DNA of 64,000 bases from the NCBI RefSeq assembly GCF_044769865.1, contig NZ_JBIZWA010000002.1, forward strand, positions 248,001 through 312,000, read 5' to 3'. The stretch comes from Homoserinimonas sp044769865 (GTDB taxonomy: Bacteria; Actinomycetota; Actinomycetes; Actinomycetales; Microbacteriaceae). Under the pieces are notes generated by a model. That model was not told the DNA's origin. It made no database searches and saw only the letters and a list, made by a program, of their open reading frames with translations. Made by a program: the position numbers and the translations under genes. Positions 31,879 to 40,119 of the stretch are shown one piece after another. The stretch's first letter is position 1; each line of letters begins with the position of its first letter.

Positions 31879-34605
31879 CTAGCTCTCTCCGCCGGCGTTG
31901 CCGGTCGTGCCCGCCGTGACGTCGTGCAACTTGTAACGCTCGATCGCCTGTGCGGGCAGCGAGGCATCCACGGCGCCGCGAGCCGCGAGCGACTGCAGTG
32001 TGCGCACGACAATCGACGGTCCGTCGATCTTGAAGTAGCGACGCGCCGCGGCACGCGTATCGGAGAAGCCGAATCCGTCAGCACCGAGCGTTGCATAGTC
32101 GCCCGGCACGAACTGGCGGATCTGGTCGGGAACGGCGTGCATGAAGTCCGTCGCCGCGATGAACGGCCCCTCGCTGTCCTGCAGCTTCTGCGTGACATAG
32201 GGGACCCGCTGCTCGCCGCCCGGGTTCATGAAGTTGTGCTCGTCGGCCTCGAGGCCCTCCCGTCGAAGCTCGGTCCACGAGGTGACCGACCACACATCGG
32301 CCGAGACGCCCCAGTCGTTCGCGAGGAGCTCCTGCGCCTCGAGTGCCCACGGCACCGAGACGCCCGAGGCGAGCAGTTGTGCCTTGGGGCCGGATGCCTC
32401 GCTCGCCTTGAGGCGGTAGATGCCCTTCAGCAGGCCATCGACGTCGAGGTTCTCGGGCTCGGCGGGCTGGGGAAGCGGCTCGTTGTACACCGTGAGGTAG
32501 TACATGACGTTGGGGTCCGGGTGCTCGCCCCCGTACATCCGCTCGATGCCAGCCTTGACGATGTGCCCCAGCTCGTAGCCCCACGCGGGGTCGTAGGTGA
32601 TGACAGCGGGGTTCGTCGATGCGAGCAGGGGCGAGTGCCCGTCAGCGTGCTGGAGGCCCTCTCCCGTCAGCGTCGTGCGACCGGCAGTCGCGCCGATGAT
32701 GAAGCCGCGTGCCATCTGGTCGCCGGCCGCCCACATCGCGTCGCCTGTGCGCTGGAATCCGAACATCGAGTAGAAGACGTAGACAGGGATGAGCGGCTCG
32801 CCGTGCGTCGCATAGGAGGTTCCGACGCCCGTGAAGGCGGCGAAGGCCCCGGCCTCGTTGATGCCGGTGTGGAGGATCTGGCCCTGCACGCTCTCCTTGT
32901 AGGCGAGCAGCAGCTCCCGGTCGACCGAAGTGTAGTGCATCCCGTTGGGGTTGTAGATCTTCGCAGTCGGGAAGTAGGCATCCATACCGAAGGTGCGCGC
33001 CTCGTCGGGGATGATCGGCACGATTCGAGCACCGAAGTCCTTCGAGCGGAGGAGGTCCTTCAGCAGGCGGGCGAACGCCATGGTGGTGGCGATCTCCTGC
33101 TTGCCGGAACCCTTGCGCACGACGTCGTAGGTCGAGGCATCCGGCACCGACACCTGCGTGTAGCGCGAACGACGCTCCGGCAGGTAGCCGCCGAGTGTGC
33201 GCCGGCGCTCGTGCATGTACTCGATTGCCTCGTCGCGCTCCCCAGGGTGGTAGAACGGCGGGCGGTACGGGTCCTCCTCAAGCTGGGCATCCGAGATCGG
33301 CACGCGCATCTCGTCGCGGAACTGCTTGAGGTCGGCCAGCGTGAGCTTCTTCATCTGGTGCGTCGCGTTGCGACCCTCGAAGGACTTGCCGAGGCCGTAG
33401 CCCTTGATGGTGTGGGCGAGGATGACGGTCGGCTGGCCCTTGTGCTCGGATGCCGCCTTGAAGGCCGCGTAGACCTTGCGATAGTCGTGGCCACCACGCT
33501 TGAGGCCCCAGACCTGCTCGTCGGTGTAGTCCTTGACGAGCTCGAGGGTGCGCGGGTCGCGGCCGAAGAAGTGCTCGCGCACGTAGGCGCCGTCCTCCGC
33601 CTTGTAGGTCTGGTAGTCGCCATCCGGCGTCACGTTCATGAGATTGACGAGCGCGCCGTCGTGGTCGCGGGCAAGGAGGTCGTCCCATTCGCGGCCCCAC
33701 ACGACCTTGATGACGTTCCAGCCAGCACCGCGGAAGAAGCTTTCAAGCTCCTGGATGATCTTGCCGTTGCCGCGTACCGGTCCGTCCAGGCGCTGGAGGT
33801 TGCAGTTGATGACGAAGTTGAGGTTGTCGAGCCCGTCGTTCGCCGCGAGCTGCAGTGCGCCGCGTGACTCCACCTCGTCCATCTCGCCATCGCCGAGGAA
33901 GGCCCAGACCTGCGAGTCCGAGAGATCCTTGATGCCGCGGTTGGTCAGGTAACGGTTCGTCTGCGCCTGGTAGATCGCGTTGATCGGGCCGAGACCCATC
34001 GAGACGGTGGGGAACTGCCAGTAGTTCGGCATGAGGCGCGGGTGCGGATAGGACGAGAGCCCGTAGGGTGCGCGGGACTTCTCCTGCCGGAAGCTGTCGA
34101 GCTGCTCCTCGCCGAGACGTCCCTCGAGGAAGGAGCGGGCATACATACCGGGGGAGGCGTGACCCTGGTAGAAGATCTGGTCTCCGCCGCCGGGGTGGTC
34201 CTGTCCGCGGAAGAAGTGGTTGTGGCCGACCTCATAGAGGGATGCCGAGGATGCGTAGGTCGAAATGTGCCCGCCGACCGAGATGTCGGGGCGCTGGGCG
34301 CGGTGCACGGTGATGGCGGCATTCCAGCGGATCCACGCGCGGTAGCGGCGCTCGATGTCCTCATCGCCCGGGAACTCAGGTTCATTCTCGGCAGCGATCG
34401 TGTTGATGTAGTCCGTCGTGGGCACCATGGGCACCCCGAGCTGCAGTTCCTTCGAGCGCTTGAGCAGGCTCAGCATGATCTCGCGGCCGCGGCCGCGACC
34501 CTGTCCGGCGACGACCCCGTCCAGGGATTCCTGCCACTCGGCTGTCTCTTCGGGGTCCGCGTCGATGTGGTTCACCGAGTACGGGTCCTGGTCGTGAATA
34601 GTCAC
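31879..34605 (-). CDS. aceE: Pyruvate dehydrogenase E1 component, homodimeric
   Basis: 908-aa thiamine-diphosphate enzyme decarboxylating pyruvate and acetylating the E2 lipoyl group. The N-terminal half has GHISTYASSASLYEVGHNHF and the ThDP-binding GDGEMDEVESRG...NFVINCN motif. The middle has HTIKGYGLGKSFEGRNATHQ and the C-terminal half EAGAFAAFTGVGTSYATHG. Length is typical for the single-chain actinobacterial/enterobacterial E1. The E2 (55178-57112) and E3 (57164-58537) genes are about 22 kb away in this window. Upstream of the fab regulator and operon on the same strand, it places acetyl-CoA supply next to fatty acid synthesis. Confidence 0.97.
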   Translation of the reverse strand: MTIHDQDPYSVNHIDADPEETAEWQESLDGVVAGQGRGRGREIMLSLLKRSKELQLGVPMVPTTDYINTIAAENEPEFPGDEDIERRYRAWIRWNAAITVHRAQRPDISVGGHISTYASSASLYEVGHNHFFRGQDHPGGGDQIFYQGHASPGMYARSFLEGRLGEEQLDSFRQEKSRAPYGLSSYPHPRLMPNYWQFPTVSMGLGPINAIYQAQTNRYLTNRGIKDLSDSQVWAFLGDGEMDEVESRGALQLAANDGLDNLNFVINCNLQRLDGPVRGNGKIIQELESFFRGAGWNVIKVVWGREWDDLLARDHDGALVNLMNVTPDGDYQTYKAEDGAYVREHFFGRDPRTLELVKDYTDEQVWGLKRGGHDYRKVYAAFKAASEHKGQPTVILAHTIKGYGLGKSFEGRNATHQMKKLTLADLKQFRDEMRVPISDAQLEEDPYRPPFYHPGERDEAIEYMHERRRTLGGYLPERRSRYTQVSVPDASTYDVVRKGSGKQEIATTMAFARLLKDLLRSKDFGARIVPIIPDEARTFGMDAYFPTAKIYNPNGMHYTSVDRELLLAYKESVQGQILHTGINEAGAFAAFTGVGTSYATHGEPLIPVYVFYSMFGFQRTGDAMWAAGDQMARGFIIGATAGRTTLTGEGLQHADGHSPLLASTNPAVITYDPAWGYELGHIVKAGIERMYGGEHPDPNVMYYLTVYNEPLPQPAEPENLDVDGLLKGIYRLKASEASGPKAQLLASGVSVPWALEAQELLANDWGVSADVWSVTSWTELRREGLEADEHNFMNPGGEQRVPYVTQKLQDSEGPFIAATDFMHAVPDQIRQFVPGDYATLGADGFGFSDTRAAARRYFKIDGPSIVVRTLQSLAARGAVDASLPAQAIERYKLHDVTAGTTGNAGGES

Positions 34606-34715
34606 GGTCTTGCCTCACTTAGCTCTGCGGACTGTGGTCCCGCGCATCATGCGGCCGGGTCTCGACTCGACGTTGGGCGGGCTTCACCATCCTAGTTACA
34701 GACAAGGCCGCCGGT

Positions 34716-34745
34716 TTGGATGATTCCAACAGCGATCGATACTGT
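34716..34745 (+). promoter_or_regulatory. Candidate promoter of AhpE-like gene
   Basis: -35 TTGGAT (34716-34721), an 18-nt spacer and -10 TACTGT (34740-34745), in the 186-bp gap divergent from aceE. On the other strand a TAGGAT hexamer (34689-34694 complement) could serve aceE, with a poor -35. Confidence 0.35.
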
Positions 34746-34791
34746 TTCGAGCATCCGCCCACCAATCAGCACCAACGCAAGGATGGCATCG

Positions 34792-35253
34792 ATGACTGCA
34801 GAGATCGGCGAGAACGCCCCGGAATTCTCCCTCGAGGACCAGTTCGGACAGACGATCGAACTCAGTCGCCTGCTCGAGTCGAAGCCCGTCGCGCTCGTCT
34901 TCTTCCCCCTCGCGTTCACCGGGATCTGCACGGGCGAGCTCTGCGAGCTGCGCGACAACCTGGCCATGTTCGACGACGCGGGAGTCGAGCTCGTGGCGAT
35001 CTCGGTCAACAACAAGGCGACACTGCGCGAGTTCGCGGAGCGGGAGGGCTACAGCTTCACGCTTCTCGGCGATTTCTGGCCCCACGGTGAGGTCGCGCAG
35101 AAGTACGGCGTGTTCCTCGAAGGGCCGGGCATCGCCACGCGGGCGACCTTCGTGATTGGCCGTGATGGCGTGATTGCCGCCAAGTTCGTCAACGCCCCGG
35201 GCGAGGCGCGCGACCTCACCGCCTATCGTGAGGCCATCGCCGCCGTCAGCTAA
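34792..35253 (+). CDS. AhpE-like peroxiredoxin
   Basis: 153-aa cytosolic thiol peroxidase, the same length as mycobacterial AhpE. The peroxidatic cysteine is C46 in FFPLAFTGICTGELCELRD, with the T-x-x-C and downstream LLGDFWPHGEVAQKYGVF and ATFVIGRDGVIAA segments. A second cysteine, C51, stands five residues later (CX4C), the spacing used by resolving cysteines in PrxQ/BCP enzymes; from memory mycobacterial AhpE has an aspartate there and is one-cysteine. The start at 34792 has AAGGA at about 9 nt; an ATG at 34783 is possible. Divergent from aceE. Confidence 0.9.
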   Translation: MTAEIGENAPEFSLEDQFGQTIELSRLLESKPVALVFFPLAFTGICTGELCELRDNLAMFDDAGVELVAISVNNKATLREFAEREGYSFTLLGDFWPHGEVAQKYGVFLEGPGIATRATFVIGRDGVIAAKFVNAPGEARDLTAYREAIAAVS

Positions 35254-35274
35254 GGCTTGAGGGTCACAGCCCTG

Positions 35275-35280
35275 TACTAT
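35275..35280 (+). promoter_or_regulatory. Candidate -10 box of tRNA-Val gene
   Basis: TACTAT stands 24 nt before the tRNA. The -35 is not clear (TTGAGG lies 12 nt upstream, too close). Confidence 0.3.
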
Positions 35281-35304
35281 GGAGCGCGTCCCTCAGGGAC
35301 GTGA

Positions 35305-35377
35305 GGGCCTTTAGCTCAGCTGGTAGAGCGCCACGTTTACACCGTGGATGTCGTCGGTTCGATCCCGGCAGGGCCCA
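35305..35377 (+). tRNA. tRNA-Val (TAC)
   Basis: A 73-nt cloverleaf: acceptor GGGCCTT/AGGGCCC, D arm GCTC/GAGC, anticodon arm CCACG-TTTACAC-CGTGG with anticodon TAC, T arm GTCGG-TTCGATC-CCGGC, discriminator A. CCA is not encoded. Confidence 0.97.
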
Positions 35378-35427
35378 CATACAAGTCTTGTGTGCTGTGA
35401 GTCTTCTTCGAATGCGCTCCGTATCGC

Positions 35428-35433
35428 TAGTAT
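35428..35433 (+). promoter_or_regulatory. -10 box of permease gene, leaderless-type
   Basis: TAGTAT, 6 nt (TTGGCC), then the ATG at 35440. It favours this ATG over the TTG at 35434, which would lie directly against the box. Confidence 0.5.
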
Positions 35434-35439
35434 TTGGCC

Positions 35440-38400
35440 ATGGATGATGCCCGGGGCCCCGACGTAGAGCCGATCCGTCGGCGCACGACGTGGCAGCACA
35501 CGGATGACTCATCTTCACAGCTCGACCGTCATGATGACGATGCCCTGGCCGACGCCCTCGCTGCGGAAGTCGCCGCAGTTACCTCGTCAATTCCGGTGAT
35601 CAACGGCGGTGCCCGCACCGCGTCGTACTCCGAGGCTGACCTATTCGCAGCGCTCATGGACGACGCTCAGCCGCAATCGCGTGTCGAACTGCCGCAGGAG
35701 GTCGCCGCAGATCAGCAGCCGTATCCCTTTGCGGCGTTCATGCACGAGACACGGCCGGAACCGGCCGTTGAGGAGCCGACGGTCGTCGAATCGCCTGCTG
35801 GAGGGAGTGCTCTCGGGGAGTTCGTCACTGATGCGCAGACCGAAAGCGCCACGCCCACTGCCACCGGACCGCCAGCCGTTGCTGAGGCAGTAGACCTTGA
35901 CGAGGGCTTTCTGCCATCCGTTCCACCGGTCGGCGCTTCTGACGAGCCGGGGTCCTCTCGCGTGTCAATGCCGCCGCAGTATGCACCGAGCCAGGGGGAG
36001 TGGCGCGACCTCGCCCTATACCCGTTCCCCTCGGCCATCGACTCGTCCTCACCCGATCCTGAACCAGTACTCGCCGTTGAGCCGGAACCGGAGCCGGAGC
36101 CGGAGCCGGAGCCGGGTGCGGAGGCTCCTGTGCTGATCGACGCGGCGCCATTCGCGCCTGAGCACTCCGCTGAGGCTGCGCACTCCGCTGAGCCTGAGCA
36201 CTCCTCGGAGCCTGAGCACTCCGCTGAACCTGAGCACTCCTTCGAGGCTGCGCACCTCATGCCGCCGCCGCTCGTGGAGCCGCCGGCACCGTTCGCGCCA
36301 CCAACGAGTGGTGGCGAAGCAGCGGGCCGTTCGTTCGGGTCGCTCCTCGAGACGGCCCCTCCGCCGACTCCCGGGAGCATGGCAGTGCCCCCGCCAGGCT
36401 CTCAGCTGCCTGAGCCACCCCGCCTGCGTTCTCTCGACGATGACGCCCTCGCCTCAGTCCTGAACCGCACGACGGAGAACATCGGTGTCGCAGGGGCGCT
36501 TGCCGAGCTCGAGGTGCAGATGCAGCTCCGGGACGAGGACGCTCGGGAGTTCGAGACGTGGGAGCGGTCACTCCGCGCTATCGGCACGAACGAGGCGCTG
36601 AGCGCAATTGAGAGCGCGCGAGAGCGTTTCGCTGCCCGGTTTACGATCCCGTTCCTCACGGACGAGCCCGCGTCGCCTCCGATGCAGGAGCCGACCTTCG
36701 CGTCTTCCGCCGCAGACGTGCCCACCGCCCCGTATGATCCCTTCGCCGACAGCGACTCCGAAACCATGGTTCCGGGCCGCGCGGATGCCCCAGCTGCGGC
36801 GCCGTCGTTGCCGTCGACTGGTGAAGGCCGGCTGCTCGACGACGAGTTCGCAGATTCCCAGCACGTCGACGAGACGGACTGGGTGAGCATCCTGAGCCAG
36901 GAACCGGCACCCACAGCGGTCGAAGCACCGGCAGCCATTCCGCTCCCGAGCGACCTGCCACAGCCAGCGCAGGCGCCCCACGACGACGCTCCGGTGCTCG
37001 CGGACGAGTCGGTCGTGCGTCAGCGCGCCTTCTCGCTCGAAGCTAACAATGGCGAGCCGACGCTCCTGGAGTATCGTGCGGGCCGCGCGACTCGGATGTT
37101 CTGGCAGTGGTTCGCCGTCAACTCCTCCATCGCAAGCATCGGGGTCGGCGCCGTCATCTTCGGCTTGGGGCTGAGCGTGCGGCAGGCGCTCGTCGCCGTC
37201 CTGGCCGGTGTCGCCCTCTCGCTCCTCCCGCTCGGCCTCGCGACCCTCGCGGGCAAGTGGAGTGGCCAGCCCACCATGGTCGTGTCCCGGGCCGCATTCG
37301 GCGTCGTGGGCAACCTTGTGCCTGCGCTGCTCGCCGTGATCACCCGCGTCTTCTGGGGTGGTGCCATCCTCTGGGTGATCGCCGTCGCTGCCCAGGAGAC
37401 GACTCGTCTCGCGAGCGGCGGGTCCGCACCCGCGTGGCTCGGGTTGGCAGCGCTCGGCGCCGCCGTCGTGATCGCGACCCTAGTTGCCCTCTTCGGTTAT
37501 GCGCTGCTCGTGCGCTTCGCACTCGTGTTGGGGCTCATCAGCGCCGTGCTCATCGTCGGCGTGGTGGCCCTGACCGCGTCGAGCATCGACATCGGCGCCG
37601 CCCTGCTCGTGGGCGACGGGTCGTGGGCGCAGGTCATCACGGGCTCCGTCCTCGTCTTCAGCGTGCTCGGCCTTGCGTGGGCGAACGCGGGTTCGGAGGT
37701 CGCGCGGTACCAGCGCCCCGGTGGCTCCGGCGCAGCATCCATCGCGTTCACGATGGCTGGCGCGGCGATTCCTGCCCTCCTGCTCCTCGGCTACGGCGTG
37801 CTGCTTGCGGCATCAGGCGGCCAATTCGACGACCTTGCCTCTGAGCCGCTCGGCACTCTCGCTTCTGTGCTGCCGGCCTGGGCGCTCATGCCGCTGCTCG
37901 CTGCGCTCTCCCTCGGCCTCATCTGTTCGCTCGTGCTCACGGTGTACTCCGGCGGGTTCTCGCTGCAGGCCGCGGGTGTGACGCTGCCGCGGAGCGCGAG
38001 CACGCTTGTCATCGCTGCGGCCACTGCCGCCGCCGGCCTCGCGCTTGTCGCGGCAGGCAGCGGCATCCGGGACCTCCTTGTCGACGCCGTGACCACGCTT
38101 GCCGTGCCCGTCGCCGCCTGGGTCGGAATCTTCGCCTGCGACCTCATGATTCGCAACGAGCGCTTCGATGGCGCTGCGCTCATGCGTCGGCGCAGCACCT
38201 ATGGAGACGTCAACTGGGTCAATCTCGGGATGCTGCTGCTGGCCTCCGCTATCGGTTTCGGCTTCACCTCGGCGGCCGTCTCCGGGCTCGACTGGCAGGG
38301 ATACCTCTGGCCGCTCCTCGGCGTCACGGCAGAGAGCGCACTGGCGGTGAGCGACATCGGCGTCATCATCGCGCTTGTGCTCGGCCTGCTCGCGCCCCTC

Positions 38401-38448
38401 GTCGCTGGCGTCCCTCGCATCCGTGCACAGGAGCGCGCGAGCCGTTGA
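35440..38448 (+). CDS. NCS1-like (cytosine/purine permease) protein with ~550-aa disordered N-terminus
   Basis: 1002-aa protein in two halves. Residues 1-549 are acidic, proline/alanine/serine-rich and low in complexity, with an EP dipeptide run (from residue 214) and five EHSAEP-type hexapeptide repeats (residues 241-270). They contain only one likely folded stretch, LRSLDDDALASVLNRTTENI and the helix after it (~330-400). Residues ~550-1002 hold about twelve hydrophobic helices, opening FWQWFAVNSSIASIGVGAVI as in NCS1 nucleobase permeases, with the GQPTMVVSRAAFGVVGN loop motif. Canonical NCS1 permeases are around 450-500 aa, so the tail doubles the protein. Nucleobase-type substrate is inferred from family only; the tail's role is unknown. 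Confidence 0.75.
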   Translation: MDDARGPDVEPIRRRTTWQHTDDSSSQLDRHDDDALADALAAEVAAVTSSIPVINGGARTASYSEADLFAALMDDAQPQSRVELPQEVAADQQPYPFAAFMHETRPEPAVEEPTVVESPAGGSALGEFVTDAQTESATPTATGPPAVAEAVDLDEGFLPSVPPVGASDEPGSSRVSMPPQYAPSQGEWRDLALYPFPSAIDSSSPDPEPVLAVEPEPEPEPEPEPGAEAPVLIDAAPFAPEHSAEAAHSAEPEHSSEPEHSAEPEHSFEAAHLMPPPLVEPPAPFAPPTSGGEAAGRSFGSLLETAPPPTPGSMAVPPPGSQLPEPPRLRSLDDDALASVLNRTTENIGVAGALAELEVQMQLRDEDAREFETWERSLRAIGTNEALSAIESARERFAARFTIPFLTDEPASPPMQEPTFASSAADVPTAPYDPFADSDSETMVPGRADAPAAAPSLPSTGEGRLLDDEFADSQHVDETDWVSILSQEPAPTAVEAPAAIPLPSDLPQPAQAPHDDAPVLADESVVRQRAFSLEANNGEPTLLEYRAGRATRMFWQWFAVNSSIASIGVGAVIFGLGLSVRQALVAVLAGVALSLLPLGLATLAGKWSGQPTMVVSRAAFGVVGNLVPALLAVITRVFWGGAILWVIAVAAQETTRLASGGSAPAWLGLAALGAAVVIATLVALFGYALLVRFALVLGLISAVLIVGVVALTASSIDIGAALLVGDGSWAQVITGSVLVFSVLGLAWANAGSEVARYQRPGGSGAASIAFTMAGAAIPALLLLGYGVLLAASGGQFDDLASEPLGTLASVLPAWALMPLLAALSLGLICSLVLTVYSGGFSLQAAGVTLPRSASTLVIAAATAAAGLALVAAGSGIRDLLVDAVTTLAVPVAAWVGIFACDLMIRNERFDGAALMRRRSTYGDVNWVNLGMLLLASAIGFGFTSAAVSGLDWQGYLWPLLGVTAESALAVSDIGVIIALVLGLLAPLVAGVPRIRAQERASR
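36079..36255 (+). repeat. Coding tandem repeats in the permease N-terminus
   Basis: A hexanucleotide GAGCCG-type run (36079-36115, encoding Glu-Pro repeats) is followed by five 18-bp units (36160-36249, encoding EHSAEA, AHSAEP, EHSSEP, EHSAEP, EHSFEA) and a partial unit. All repeats keep the reading frame, so length change by slippage would be tolerated. Confidence 0.85.
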
Positions 38449-38464
38449 CCGACGCTCTCGTCGA

Positions 38465-38470
38465 TAGAAT
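38465..38470 (+). promoter_or_regulatory. -10 box of Nif3-like gene, leaderless-type
   Basis: TAGAAT, 6 nt (TACTGG), then the ATG at 38477. A TTGACC upstream is only 13 nt away, too close for a standard -35. Confidence 0.5.
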
Positions 38471-38476
38471 TACTGG

Positions 38477-39295
38477 ATGCCAGTTTCTGTCAATCAGGTG
38501 ACCCACGCGGTCGAGACCCTGTGGCCTGCAGCGGGCGCCGAGTCATGGGACGCGGTGGGGCTCCTCGCAGGTGATCCAGGTGCCACGGTCGAGCGGATCC
38601 ACCTCGCCGTTGACGCCGTGCTCGATACGGCGGAGGAAGCGGTTGCCGCCGACGCCGACCTGCTCCTCGTGCATCACCCGCTCCTGCTCAGGGGCGTCAC
38701 CTCAGTGGCAGAGGACCGCTACAAGGGCGCGGTCGTGGCGAGGCTCATCCGTGGTGGTTGCGCCCTGATCGCCGCCCACACCAATGCGGATGTCGTCGAA
38801 TCCGGCACCTCGGCGGCCCTGGCCTCGCGGCTGGGGCTCGAAGACCTGGCGCCGATCGTCCCCGGGACGATCGCGTCGCGTGGTCTCGGCCGCACTGGCC
38901 GGCTGCCGCAGCCCACGACCCTTGGGCGCCTCGCCCGCAGCCTCGGCGACATCCTGCCCGCGACTGCCTCCGGCATCCGCGTCGCGGGTGACTATGAACG
39001 CCCCGTGTCCCGTGTGGCACTGTGCGCGGGCGCGGGAGACTCGCTTCTCGGGCATCCCTCGGTGACGGATGCGGATGTCTACATCACCTCAGACCTGCGA
39101 CACCACCCGGCGTCGGAAGCGCGCGAGGCACTGCGTCTCGGGCACGGTCCTGCGCTCATCGATGTCTCCCACTGGGCGTCGGAGTGGCTCTGGCTCGACA
39201 CCGCGGCCGAGCAGTTGCGCGACGCCCTTCCCGGCGTGACGGTCACCGTCAGCGAACTGCGCACCGACCCCTGGGACTTCTGCATCGTGCAGTGA
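38477..39295 (+). CDS. Nif3-like dinuclear metal-centre protein
   Basis: 272-aa member of the NIF3/YbgI family, a hexameric ring protein with two metal ions per subunit; GTP cyclohydrolase I type 2-like annotations exist but are doubtful. Metal-ligand motifs are visible: LLLVHHPLLLRG, ALIAAHTNADVV and the C-terminal DVYITSDLRHH ... LIDVSHWASEW with the last histidine and the later glutamate region. Length is that of the short form. The next gene, a coiled-coil zinc-ribbon-type protein, follows after 32 bp, an arrangement conserved in actinobacteria. Confidence 0.9.
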   Translation: MPVSVNQVTHAVETLWPAAGAESWDAVGLLAGDPGATVERIHLAVDAVLDTAEEAVAADADLLLVHHPLLLRGVTSVAEDRYKGAVVARLIRGGCALIAAHTNADVVESGTSAALASRLGLEDLAPIVPGTIASRGLGRTGRLPQPTTLGRLARSLGDILPATASGIRVAGDYERPVSRVALCAGAGDSLLGHPSVTDADVYITSDLRHHPASEAREALRLGHGPALIDVSHWASEWLWLDTAAEQLRDALPGVTVTVSELRTDPWDFCIVQ

Positions 39296-39327
39296 GCACG
39301 ACCCACCTCTCTACAGAAAGTGTGACT

Positions 39328-40068
39328 ATGGCGCTCAAGGCGACACCCGAATCCCAGGCTGCGCTGTTGTCGCTGCAGGCCAGCGACATGCGCCTGCAGC
39401 AGCTCGCGCACCAGACGAAGACGATCCCTCAGCTGGCGCGGCTCGCGGAGTTGACGGTCGAGTCGGAGCGCCTGCGCCAACAGCTCCTCGCCGACATGGG
39501 CGCCGTCGAAGACGCGCGCCTGGAATTGGGAAGGGTCGAGTCCGATGTTGCCGTCGTCGAGGCCCGCATGGCGCGCGACGCGGAGCGGATCGCCGGTTCC
39601 TCCTCGGCGAAGGATGTCGCGGGTCTCGAACACGAGATCGAATCGCTGCGTCGGCGGCGCGACGACCTGGAGGAGATCCAACTCGGCGTGATGGAGCGAC
39701 TCGAGGGTCTTGAGGTGCAGGCCGAAGAGAGCAAGCGACAGCGGGACGCGGTGCTCGAGGAGATCCGCACGGTCGAGGAGGAGCGCGATATCGCCTTCGC
39801 CTCCATTGAGAACGAACGTAAGCATGCGCAGGCGAACCGCACGGAGATCGCCGCGACGATTCCGGATGAACTCCTCGCGCTCTACGAGCGCCAGCGTGAG
39901 CGCTATGGAGCAGGAGCATCGCACCTTCGTGGCGGAGTGTCGTCCGCGAGCGGTGTGCGCCTCACGGAGAGTGACATGGCGCGCATCAGGGCGGCGGCTC
40001 CGGACGACGTCATCATGTGTCCTGACTCCGAAGCCATCCTCGTTCGCACCGACGAGTCCGGTCTCTAG
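39328..40068 (+). CDS. Coiled-coil C4-zinc-ribbon family protein with decayed ribbon
   Basis: 246-aa protein that is almost all coiled coil from residue ~10 to ~175 (LRQQLLADMGAVEDARLELG, ESLRRRRDDLEEIQLGVMER), then ends with the region that in homologues forms a C4 zinc ribbon. In the usual CGGC...CPxC layout four cysteines bind zinc. Here the stretch reads GGVSSASGVRLTESDMARIR and then MCPDSEAILVRTDES, so only one cysteine remains. The surrounding fold residues (LTESDMARIRAAAPDDV, ILVRTDES) are conserved, which argues against a frameshift. The start at 39328 (MALKATPES) fits; a GTG six bases earlier is possible. rnpB follows. Function in the family is unknown. Confidence 0.82.
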   Translation: MALKATPESQAALLSLQASDMRLQQLAHQTKTIPQLARLAELTVESERLRQQLLADMGAVEDARLELGRVESDVAVVEARMARDAERIAGSSSAKDVAGLEHEIESLRRRRDDLEEIQLGVMERLEGLEVQAEESKRQRDAVLEEIRTVEEERDIAFASIENERKHAQANRTEIAATIPDELLALYERQRERYGAGASHLRGGVSSASGVRLTESDMARIRAAAPDDVIMCPDSEAILVRTDESGL

Positions 40069-40110
40069 CCAGCGCAGACGGAGCGGGCGCCCGTGGCGCG
40101 CGCTCGTAGT

Positions 40111-40116
40111 TAGACT
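40111..40116 (+). promoter_or_regulatory. Candidate -10 box of rnpB
   Basis: TAGACT about 7 nt before the predicted 5' end of RNase P RNA. No convincing -35. Confidence 0.4.
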
Positions 40117-40119
40117 GGG

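Noticed and set aside
31684..33867. A 727-codon open frame on the plus strand opposite aceE
   Set aside because: It is the antisense shadow of aceE. High-GC codon use in the real gene suppresses stop codons on the other strand; the translation is Arg/Val/Leu-rich with no recognisable domain.
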